Below are positions 31,560-41,200 of a stretch of DNA of 64,000 nucleotides, piece after piece. The notes under the pieces are model-generated. The model did not search any database. It worked only from the letters and a program-made list of their open reading frames with translations, and was not told the DNA's origin. Both the position numbers and the translations under genes were made by a program. Numbering within the stretch: the stretch's first letter is position 1; each line of letters starts with the position of its first letter. The stretch spans positions 248,001 through 312,000 of the forward strand of contig CM066287.1 in assembly GCA_033816765.1 (NCBI GenBank), in the 5' to 3' direction. This DNA is from Nothopassalora personata. Taxonomy: Eukaryota; Ascomycota; Dothideomycetes; Mycosphaerellales; Mycosphaerellaceae.

Positions 31560-31725
31560 ATTGTTGCTAAATACCTTAGACCTTAAGTGTTTTCGACCTT
31601 AGTCGACCTTAACCGTAAACCTTGACCTTAAACCTTAACCTTAAACCTTAACCTTGAATCTTAACCTTAAGTAATGACCTTAACCGTGAACCTTAGACCT
31701 TGAACCGTAATTTTAACCTTATAAA
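31560..31725. repeat. Degenerate ACCTTAA-type tandem repeat
   Basis: Roughly twenty irregular copies of a 6-7-base unit of the form (A)CCTTAA or (A)CCTTGA, densest around 31600-31700. It lies at the upstream end of element F, 60-230 bp from the end of E2. It is not the usual fungal telomere unit (CCCTAA). It could be an element leader repeat. Confidence 0.6.
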
Positions 31726-31787
31726 CTAGATGCTAATACGCTACCGGGTGTACACTTAATACCCCCCCCTTATTAACCATTAAAATA

Positions 31788-32179
31788 ATGTCTACTAACT
31801 ACCCTATGTAGGCCTGTCCGAGTTGTAGTGGTATAGAGCGGTGCTTACGTAAGCAGGGGTATTTACCGGTCCCGGGACCGGGAAATTAGGTCACGTAACG
31901 AGTAGCGCAGTAGCTAGATAAATAAGAAGATTAGCGGACCCTAAACCCCTATACCCTCTACTCGAGAGGTATGAATTAAATTGTTACCTTAATGCTACGC
32001 TTACAATGCTTAGCTACGTAGTATATATCTTAACAGCTATACTAGGTCCCGCTAGCTTACCTAAATGTCTAATTAAACCTAAATGAAATTAGGGTAAGTT
32101 AGACCTAAGGGACCCCCCCTGTAAACCTAAGGTCGACATAACTAAACCTAAGGTTAACATAACTAATTAGTCGTTAATA
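31788..32179. repeat. Left terminal inverted repeat of E2
   Basis: Pairs with about 43815-44180 in reverse complement with scattered RIP-type differences. It includes a palindrome copy at 31861-31886. The inner limit was set where the two arms stop matching after TAGTCGTTAATA. Confidence 0.7.
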
Positions 32180-32347
32180 GTAGAATCGACGCTAAGAACT
32201 AATTAGTTAGCAATAGCGTACGGAGTTCACTTCCCTTAGGTATGTATGTGTTACACATGCCCTTTAGTTTATTAAGCCAATTCGGTTATCTAGACTTCAC
32301 TTTATAGGGTGTTCTTACCTTAGTTAGACCTTAGTTAGTAGAGTTAT

Positions 32348-32373
32348 ATTTACCGGTCCCGGGACCGGTAAAT
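32348..32373. repeat. Perfect 26-bp palindrome, subterminal in E2
   Basis: ATTTACCGGTCCC joined to its exact reverse complement. Other copies are at 6339-6364, 10552-10577, 28193-28218, 31861-31886 and 44082-44107, each with one to a few differences. The position just inside the inverted repeat suggests a protein-binding or structural role for the element; that is inference. Confidence 0.8.
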
Positions 32374-32899
32374 CGGATTACGTAATAGCGTAGCATACCT
32401 CTACCGAATGCTCACCTAGGTGGTTACTAGTACTGGTTTTCGGTTACATGTAGGGTTATCGGACCTTTAGTGTAACCTTAATAGCACTGCTCTTACTACT
32501 TATAAGACCGGTCTCGGCGCTACTACCTTATAACGGTTATAGGGACATACGCTAAGAGGCATACTTAAGCGTAGCTCTCTACCTACTACTTCCTCTCTTT
32601 TTCTTTAAACACTAACACTATTACTAGAGCTACTAACACATCTATCTACTACTATATACATTAGACGGTTCTTTAGCCTCTCTCTCTTTACGACCTTAAC
32701 CTTCTTTAAAGCCCCTACCCCGATACTAAGCTTTTAAAGCATACTAATACTCTAGAGTAGCACTACGAGATAGCTAGCTCTTACGATCTTACTACTAGCG
32801 AATCCCAGTTATTATAGCTTTAGCTAGTCTATCGTTACGCCCGGCTAGCTTAAGTATAGCGCTTACTAGTACTATTACTAGGCTCACCTACCCACCTTA

Positions 32900-35845
32900 G
32901 ACCTTGTTCGAGTCCCTTCGCCTACCGGATAACGTTAAGCATGTCCTTACTAACACGAACACGCCGAAGTCCGCCGCTAATGTTATGTTCCGAGAGCTTA
33001 GTCCTTAGAAGCGGGTTAAGGTGTTAAAGGACTTCTATAAGGGCTTCGAGAAGGTGTTCGAAGACTACTCCGTCTAGGTTAACCTGTTTTTCGAGGAAGT
33101 TAAGAACGGTATAGGTAAGAGCTACTAGGATAAATTCCTTAGTAATAAGAAGCTCGATGTCTTGTTTCCTATTGTCGGTAAGATTCGTAAGACCGGTTTA
33201 GAGATTCGTAACCGAGAGAAGACTCTTTAAGCTACGCTTACCCGCTACTAGCTACAGTAGACAGACAATAAGATTCTTAATCGACGCGTTATCTCCGAGC
33301 TTTATAGTACTAATAGCGGGCGCCGCTAGTTTACGGCCTTTATTAATAAGTACCTAGACTATAGTAGGGCTGTTAGTAGAATTTAGAGGGCATTAATCTA
33401 GCGTATAAGGATTGGCCGTAAGGGCATAGATCGTAAGCGAATTCTAGAGCCTAGTAATCTTACCTGGTGCGATAGGGAGGCTAAAGCACGTAGTATTAAT
33501 CCGTAGTCGGCTAAGAGTAGGGAGATTATTAGAAGACACCGCCTAGCCGTCTATAAGGATAGCCTTCTATACTTTATAGAGGGTACTATTACTAAGAAGT
33601 CCGCGTCCCTAGAGGATAGTATAGATTAACCTAGACTATCTAGCTAGTAATAGCCTTAGCTACGTTAGCTACTACCGGGTAGTAAAGGTAAAGGACGTGC
33701 AAAAAGTACTACGCTAACTCTACTAGCCTCTACCTAGCCTACAGTCCTATCGAGAGGCGGTCGTAAGTCGAGTCGACTTAAGTAGCTCCGTATAGGCGAG
33801 AGTATAGGTAAGGGTATAACTACGCCTACTTAATCCTCGCCTAACCGAACGCTAGACGGCGTACCTATACGCGAAGGCAGTCCGCTAGGTACACCGGTTA
33901 GTACCCTACGATCCACTCCGGCCCTAACTAAGAATAGTAATCCGATACTTACTATGTTACCTTCGGCTATAATTAGGGATGTATTAGTCTTTAAGGATTA
34001 GATCCTATAAGAAGACGAGGCCCTCCGGATTAAGCGCGCTAACTGCACCTATAATAAGCGGTACTATAGCATTAAGTTTAGAAACTCGATTAATGTAGAT
34101 AGTATTAACTAGCTACCTAAGTACCGGATAGCAGGCCTTAAGATACTCGAATATACTGTCTCGGAGGTTCTTAAGAGGGATAGTAAGGTTAGCGCTATAA
34201 TGTACGATTAGTATGTTCGAGATTTCTACTATAAGGCCCTCTACTTCGTTACGAATCCCGGTATTACCGCTAATACCCTATGTAAGCGCGCGCTTAAGGT
34301 CTAAGACTAGCTCTTTAAAGGCAAGAGTTTTTTAGCTATTAAGGTGAAGAATAGGTCGTGGTTTCGCCCTAATAAGCGTAGTTAGAAGACTATTAACCCG
34401 CTTAGCTACCTCCGCGTTTGAGGTAAAGTCGGTACTACGAGTAGCATCGTTACGTATACTAACTATAACTAGATCCTCGACAAATTTAGCATCGATAAAG
34501 CTAACTAAGCCGATCTTAATAGCACCGGTACCTACATTAATAGTAACATGCTATACTAGTATAATAACGCTAAACTGGCGCCGCGGGTTAAAACAGTTAG
34601 AGAAATAATAAGTCGAGAATTCGACGTGTACCGATAGCACCTACGAGAATTGAATAAGGTTAGTAACGGCGGCGTCTACTAGAACATGTAGTATTCTCTA
34701 AGCTAATAGATTATACGACAAGACCCCGGGCTATAGCTCTTATAAGTAGCGCTGTACCCTTAACACTGTACTCGGTTCATCTCCTTCCCTAGGCCTACGA
34801 TTTTTAGCTTTAATAGGGCTTATTAGGGGGGTGACGCGAACACTATAGTGTAGTATACTAGGGTCGACTTAAACCTCGAAATTAAAAACTACTAGACTAG
34901 TAACCGGCTTAATATACTATACTCTCTTAACTTAGAGGGCACTAGTAGGCCGGAGTTTTTACACGGTTTTTATAAGTAAGAGAATGCTAGAGAGTTTATC
35001 TAGTAGTACCGGACTAACGACTGTATAGAAGACGGCCGATTTAAGCGTTTCTTCTCGGTTAGGGTTTAGAATTCCCTAAGTAAGAATAGTATTAGCTAGT
35101 TTAGAGAGGATCTGAGCGCTAGATAAATGCGGGTAAATACTATAGGCGTTCTAATAAGGTAGGCCGCATATAAGAAGACGCTACGTTAGATTAACCCTTA
35201 CTTTATCGAGATCCGCGACGATAACTATCTTAAACTCTAGAGAAGCTAGAGCATGCACTAGGTGATAGACCTCTATCGTAACTTTAAGACGCTAAGTAAG
35301 AGCGCTGTAGGGTTTAAGTATCGACGCCTAGTACCTAGCTATCCTTTCCCTACGGCCGTATACCTTAGTAGCATTAGCCCTCTATCCGATGCCCTAGCGG
35401 GTTTGAAGTCTTAGAACGACAACGAAGTCATCCTTAATGCTAGAAGGTAGCATAATGCTACGGTCCGCCTAGACTCGGAGCTCTTCTATAAGAAGATGCA
35501 TAATTAGCGCGTCCGAGCTATAAAATTGATAGACAAGTAGCTTAGCTTAGTTACTACTCTCGAGTAGATGTACTTTATAAGCGAAGGGCGTAATAAGAGC
35601 TTCTTCCGTAACTACTATAGGAACTTTACTAGCTAGCTACTTAGGGACGCGTCTAATAAGACTAGTGTTAGCTACGATAACGAGTAGGTCTAGATAAAGG
35701 AGTTGTGTAAGAATGAGTGGAACTAAGTAGTTAATGCGGGTTTATAGGCTCCTAGTTTCTAGTTGATTTTCCGGCTATAGCTATAGCCTATAGGTTTCTA
35801 GTTCTAATTCTAGTTCTAGTTCTAGTTAATACTTTAGGTACGGAT
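32900..35845 (+). pseudogene. RIP-broken coding region of E2 (unrecognised protein)
   Basis: Long plus-strand frames are interrupted mainly by TAG/TAA. Stretches between stops have protein-like composition, for example near 33010-33230 (Lys/Phe/Leu-rich) and 35200-35640 (with repeated aromatic and basic residues). The E1 copy shows the same region in reverse at about 10200-7300, which argues for a real coding gene. I cannot match it to a transposase family, nor find a DDE or tyrosine-recombinase signature with confidence. The coding limits and reading frame changes are not resolved. Confidence 0.4.
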
Positions 35846-36038
35846 TGTCACCGTACCGGCGCCCATTCACCTCGATCCGCGCGCACGTGCGTGGGCACCA
35901 CAAGCGCGCCGCTGACTAAGCCGCTGACTAATCGGCTTGGCGCTCCCTCAAGTATCTCGCGCTCTCCGCGCCTCTCTTAGATAGCTGTCTATTCGACTTG
36001 TACCTTATCCGACCACGTGCTTGCACCTGCTTGTGACA
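35846..36038 (+). repeat. 5' LTR of element B
   Basis: 193 bp with TGTCA...TGACA ends. A TATA-like AAGTATC is at 35950-35956, and about 31-35 bases downstream lies GTCTATTCGA (35987-35996), the inferred RNA 5' end. Confidence 0.95.
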
Positions 36039-36040
36039 CT

Positions 36041-36050
36041 TCGAATAGAC
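36041..36050 (+). promoter_or_regulatory. Self-priming primer-binding site of element B
   Basis: TCGAATAGAC, two bases after the LTR edge, is the exact reverse complement of GTCTATTCGA at 35987-35996 inside the LTR. There is no tRNA 3'-end complement (TGG) here. Confidence 0.65.
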
Positions 36051-36188
36051 CATCACCAACGTGTAGAGAGACACGAGAAGCTGCATTCGGGAGATTGCAG
36101 AGAAACCGCGACAGCACAAGGTGCTGAGATCAGGTGTTGGACTCGACTGAGTCGCACCTTGAAGTAGGTCATAGCTAACACAGCAGCA

Positions 36189-38261
36189 ATGGCAAGACCC
36201 ACCGGCACCGGCGCGCCAGGCGCAGGCGCAGAGAACACTGACCGACGCGTCCATCGCGCGTCCCTTAGTAGATCATCCTTCTTCACCCTCCCACCTGATC
36301 CGCCGGATCCCAACAGCGCGAACCCAGCCCAGGCGACTCAGACCCAAGGACGAGAAGAGGATATTGTGAACAAGCTCCTCGACGAGAACAACCAGTACCG
36401 CAAGCAGCATAAGAAAGTGTTCGACCAACTCCAAGAGATTGAAGAGGAGGAAGCCGAAACAGAACTGAACTTGGCTGATCTGTGCGGGCACGAGTTCATC
36501 GAGGATGAGACAGAAGACGAAGGAGCGGGCACGAGTGCAAGCGCACCTGAGAGGAGGGTTACTATCGACAACTTCCAGGAAGCTTTTGACTCACTGAATG
36601 GGCTGAACGCCGATAAGTTCAAGAAGACGGTCAACGACCACCCTCAAGCGATCCACAAGATCCTGTGCGACATCGAGTCAGACCATCGCCGCACACACAA
36701 ACTAAATGCGACACTCGAGATGGCCAACCGCATCAACCTCCGTAAGGCGCAAGATGCAAAGGACCAGATGGACCGACTCGAGGATGCGATTGGTGAGGAA
36801 CAAGCGGAGAACACCACTCTCAAGGAGGAAATCACCAAGTTGAAGGAGGAGATCGCAAAGCACGATAACACCATCAACGTCGACCCCGATGAACTTATCC
36901 AAGCCAAGGCTGATACGGCCAAGGCCACGGAAGCTAAGAAGCTGTACCGCACCCAGTGCAAGGCAGCTGAGGCCAAGCTTGTAGCTGCCGAGGAACGCAT
37001 TGCTGAGCTCGAGAAGCAAAAGAAGGAACGAGGGCGGTCCAAGGAGAAACAGGACCCACCTCCGCAGAGAACGGAGTCCGAAGAGTCGCTGGAGCGTCGC
37101 CAGAATGGCGGCAAGCCAAACAAGCCTCAGAAGTCCGGCAAGCCCACGAAGAACAACGGAGATCCTGATTCGTCTGACTCTTCGGACGACGAGGATGGTG
37201 ACAAGGACAAGAACCGCAAGAACAGTCGCAAGAGCGGTAGTCGCGAGAGGGCTAGTAAGAAGACGGACTCAGATGGCAACCCCATCTCGGCATACACCAC
37301 ATATGATGCCAACATGACTACCGGCATCAAGTCTTCTACCGAACCGAAGGCCCCTACCAAGTTCGACCCGAAGAGCGACGACATCAAGTTTCAAGAATGG
37401 CAGCGTGCTGCTGAAGCTAAGCTGCAAGCATCCAAGTACCGTACAGTAAAGGACTCCCTTCAAAACGTCCAGAGCTGGCTGAAGAACGGCGTTTGGACAT
37501 ATGTCGACTCAAAGATTCCTAGTCTCACCAAGTCCACGGATGGCACAACTACCCAGTATGCCTCCGTTGATGAGATGATGGAGGATCTGGCTAAGCGCTA
37601 CGGCACCCGCAACGCCCACGCCAACGCCATGACCAAGCTCAACACTCTTCAGCAAGGCGACAAGGAGAAGTTCAGCGACTTCTACCCATCCTTCCGCGAG
37701 AACGCCGACATCGTCAATCTGGACAACGGCGCCGAGGAGAAGAAGCTCGAGAAGGACTTCTTACTCCGCAAGCTGAATGCGCGCTACGACAACCGCATTA
37801 TGAACGAGGATACGGCCAAGATGACTCTCGAACAAGTTGTCTCAGCACTGTACGATTACGAGGACAAGTTTGAAGCCTACGACCTTAAGCACGGCAAGAC
37901 CAGCAACAAGACCCAAGGTGACAAGAAGAACACCAAGGGTGGCGATGACAAGAAGGATAGCACTTCGAGCGGTGGAGGCAACACGAACACCACTACCAAC
38001 CCGAATGCTAAGACCAAGTGGGCTGACCGTCCTCAGCAGTATCAGCACATCCAGCCTCTGGATGCGACTCGAGCCCAAGAATGCATCGACCAGAATCGGT
38101 GTCTGAAGTGCGAAGAAGAGGGACACCGCCGCGTTGACACAGACCAGTGTCCACTGCGCGATGTTGCCCGCCGTCCTTTCGCACCAGGTTACAACCCAAG
38201 CAACAACCGTCGCAATGGTGGTGGCAATGCCAACAACAACGGCGGCGCGGGAAACGCCTAG
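36189..38261 (+). CDS. gag: Gag of element B
   Basis: 690 residues from ATG 36189, after a 150-base leader, to TAG 38259-38261. This is the particle-forming protein. The first 300 residues are acidic and strongly coiled-coil (long Glu/Lys/Ala heptad-like runs about 55-290), then a Lys/Ser/Asp-rich linker (about 290-370), a capsid-like region (about 390-580) and a Gly/Asn-rich C-terminus. One zinc-knuckle-like C-x2-C-x4-H-x7-C begins at about residue 638; the final spacing departs from the usual x4, as it does in element A. The last codons contain the frameshift heptamer. The frame is intact with normal codon usage and no RIP. Confidence 0.93.
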   Translation: MARPTGTGAPGAGAENTDRRVHRASLSRSSFFTLPPDPPDPNSANPAQATQTQGREEDIVNKLLDENNQYRKQHKKVFDQLQEIEEEEAETELNLADLCGHEFIEDETEDEGAGTSASAPERRVTIDNFQEAFDSLNGLNADKFKKTVNDHPQAIHKILCDIESDHRRTHKLNATLEMANRINLRKAQDAKDQMDRLEDAIGEEQAENTTLKEEITKLKEEIAKHDNTINVDPDELIQAKADTAKATEAKKLYRTQCKAAEAKLVAAEERIAELEKQKKERGRSKEKQDPPPQRTESEESLERRQNGGKPNKPQKSGKPTKNNGDPDSSDSSDDEDGDKDKNRKNSRKSGSRERASKKTDSDGNPISAYTTYDANMTTGIKSSTEPKAPTKFDPKSDDIKFQEWQRAAEAKLQASKYRTVKDSLQNVQSWLKNGVWTYVDSKIPSLTKSTDGTTTQYASVDEMMEDLAKRYGTRNAHANAMTKLNTLQQGDKEKFSDFYPSFRENADIVNLDNGAEEKKLEKDFLLRKLNARYDNRIMNEDTAKMTLEQVVSALYDYEDKFEAYDLKHGKTSNKTQGDKKNTKGGDDKKDSTSSGGGNTNTTTNPNAKTKWADRPQQYQHIQPLDATRAQECIDQNRCLKCEEEGHRRVDTDQCPLRDVARRPFAPGYNPSNNRRNGGGNANNNGGAGNA
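38249..38255 (+). promoter_or_regulatory. -1 frameshift slippery site GGGAAAC of element B
   Basis: In the gag frame the bases read GCG GGA AAC GCC TAG, so G-GGA-AAC is a textbook X-XXY-YYZ heptamer, with one codon between it and the stop. Pol is open in the -1 frame across this point and onward without a stop to 43261. A stem-loop downstream was not established. Confidence 0.75.
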
Positions 38262-41200
38262 TCCACTCTGTGAGCGCAACACACAGTGGACCGCACGAGT
38301 CACGAGTACAAGAGCATGAACATGAGCAAGGACCTCCTGAAAGAGGCAAGGTTTTGAGCATATCGGCACACTCCCTGCTGGCTGCAAACCACTCTGTAGA
38401 AGAACACAATCCAGTGATAGCTTCTCATTTGGTTATGCCATGCACAGTGAATGGAAAGATCCCTGCTCAAACCTTTCATGATGATGGTGCTAACTCTACG
38501 TACTTCGACATCGACTTTGCGCGCAGAAATAACCTTGATATGATACAACTGCCCAACCCCATGGGGCTGATGTTAGCAGACGGCCAACCTGCTAGTGACC
38601 TAATCACTCACAGAACAACGGCACAGATCCAGATCGGCGACCACGTGGAGACAAGGTCTGGTTACTGCGCATCACTGGAATATGATGTAGTCCTCGGCCG
38701 ACCCTGGCACGACGAGCATCAGCCTGTGTTCCACTATGCGTCAGGAACCATGACTCTGTTCTCAGCCTATTGCCGCGCCAACTGCTTGAGGAGCACTGAA
38801 CCCGTATGCGTGCAGTCTATCAACGACAAAGGAACCACGCCGGTGTGCATCCTGCAGACCGAAATGCCAGTGCTCGAACCCTCCAGATCCAACTTCGCTA
38901 ACTACGTACGACCTTACGTAGAGGATGAAGATGAACCCGTCCCAGCTGTGGTTCAGGAGACACACAACACGAAGGCAGCCATGCGGCATGCAGTAGACCT
39001 TGAAGAAGAACTGGAAGCATCACACCACGCCCGTAAGCCATTACCTGCTGATGGTCCTGACACTCTGAAGCGTCCGGCTCGACACACCAAGAAGGCGCCG
39101 AAGCCTATGCCAGAAGAACCCGAGATCGATATCAAACCCATCACGGCAGAGGCGCTTAGGCGAATGAGTCGCAGGCAAGGCTGTGAAATTCATATGATGT
39201 GGATGTTTGATCCGAAAGAAGACCTTGACAAACAAGTCGCTCGCGATCCCCTCTCAGCTTGTGCGCTGAAGGCATTCGGCATGCGAGCTAAGCCCGTAAG
39301 AGGAGGCACGGCTGCGATGTTGGTGGACTCCAACACTCAGGAGAACATGGACAGATTGGAGAAGTCCCCGGGTGATTACACCCAGCGACAACTCAATGCA
39401 TCTGCCGTGTCAGCCGACGACTATCAGCGATTCATGAACGGCAAAGACAAAGACCAAGATCCTACCCCTTTGCTGCCGGTTGAATTCCGAGAAATGGCCA
39501 GACTGTTCAGCCGCAAGGAGGCAGACAAGGTGCCACCAAGGAGACCAGGTGTGGACCACGAGATCAAACTGAAGAACGGTCAAACCCCTCCGTTTCGAAG
39601 ACCATACTCCTTCTCCGCTCGGGAAAACGAGGTCATTAAAAAATGGGTCGATGACCAGCTCGAAAAAGGCTTCATCCAGCGCAGTGTGTCACCAGCAGCA
39701 GCACCTGTTCTGATAGTAAAGAAACCAGGCGGAGGACTCCGCGTTTGTGTCGACTATCGTGCACTGAACGCGCTGACCACAAAGAGCAGGTACCCAATCC
39801 CTCTCTTTCAGGAAACGCTAGACCGCATTGCAGGCGCGCAATGGTTCACTAAGCTAGATGTCATTGCAGCATTCAACCGTATCCGCATTGCAGCAGGGGA
39901 TGAATGGAAAACGGCATTCACTACTAGGTATGGGCAGTTCGAATGCGTGGTTATGCCCTTTGGATTATGCAATGCGCCAGGAACATTCCAATCCTTCATT
40001 AACGACACTCTGAGGGAGTTCTTGGATGACTTCGTATCATGCTACCTGGATGATGCACTTGTATTCAGCAAAACCAGGGAAGAGCACGTCCAACATGTGC
40101 TAAAGGTTCTGAGAAAGCTCGACGCTGCTGGACTGCAGCTCGACATCGACAAGTGCGAGTTCTTCAGACATGAGACCACATATCTTGGCGTGATTATTAC
40201 GAACGAAGGCATCAAAATGGATCCAGCCAAGATCGAATGCGTGAAGAACTGGCCTACTCCCGCCAACGTTACCGATATTTTGTCGTTCACGGGGTTTGCC
40301 AACTTCTATCGGCGGTTCATCAAAGACTTTAGCAAGATCTGTTTGCCCATGACCAAACTCACGCGCAAGAACGTACCATGGGAATGGTCAGAGTCGTGCC
40401 AACGAGCATTCGACGCGCTGAAACAGGCATTCATCGACGCCCCTACACTGAAGCACTTCTATCCAGGAAGAGAAACGATTCTCGAAACAGATGCCTCGGA
40501 TTACGTGACCGCAGCAGTCCTTTCTCAACGAGATGAGAATGGCGTACTTCATCCGATCGCATACATGTCCAAGAAGATGGATCCGCAACAGTGCAATTAC
40601 GACATCTATGACAAGGAGCTTTTGGCGATCGTACAAGCTTTCGAAGAATGGCGCCCGGAGCTAACCGTCAACGAGTACGGCACTGACGACTACGAGAATC
40701 TGCCAGACCCCGACTCTGCAGAGGACAAGCCTACTCTCGTGTATTCTGATCACAAGAACCTTGAATGGTTCATGAGTACGAAACAGCTTAACCGAAGGCA
40801 AGCTAGGTGGGCCGAGTTCCTGTCCCAATTCTTCTTCAAGATAGTGTACCGACCAGGCGTACAAGGCACGAAGCCGGACAGTCTCACACGGCGCTCACAG
40901 GACCTTCCTGTGCCTGGCGATCTTACTGATCCGCGCAATCAGCAACAACATCAGATATTGCTTGGGCCAGACCGGGTTCTGAATCTGTCCTCCACGAGAG
41001 TCCTTAGCGCCTCCGCCAACGACGTCGTGACTCCGCTCACCACCGCCATCCGAGAATTGTATGCGCAGCCAGAAGCAGAGGAGGCCGTCCAACAACTGGA
41101 ACGCGATGAGCCATGCACGCTGCTACGAAAACATCGTATCGACGACCGTCATGCAGTGCCAGTTGGGGGAATGATATACATCAAGAACATCTATGGCGGA

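Larger units (their letters stand above)
27705..31740 (-). mobile_element. Element F, 5' part: RIP'd gag-protease and start of pol
   Basis: The pol ORF of F starts at an ATG at 27910 (minus strand) and a short stretch to 27705 is still open. It begins M-P-Q-V-F-T-x-Y-K-R-K-A-D-K, a start common to one group of fungal Ty3 elements, and ends at the C insertion point. Upstream, a protease end (about 28800-28700, 'I-L-G-R-P') and a gag/capsid-like region (about 31300-29700, with 'F-R-R-A-F-L-L-E-F-L' and neighbouring blocks) are legible between RIP stops. The copy is interrupted by a non-RIP'd solo LTR at 28349-28614. A degenerate tandem repeat lies at its upstream end. No LTR of F was identified. 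Confidence 0.65.

Noticed and set aside
31560..31725. Interstitial telomere repeat
   Set aside because: The unit is ACCTTAA-like and irregular, not CCCTAA/TTAGGG.
36039..36050. tRNA anticodon-loop priming for elements A and B
   Set aside because: CTTCGA after both LTRs looked like a tRNA-Ser or tRNA-Arg anticodon match, but perfect pairing with the element's own LTR explains both better.
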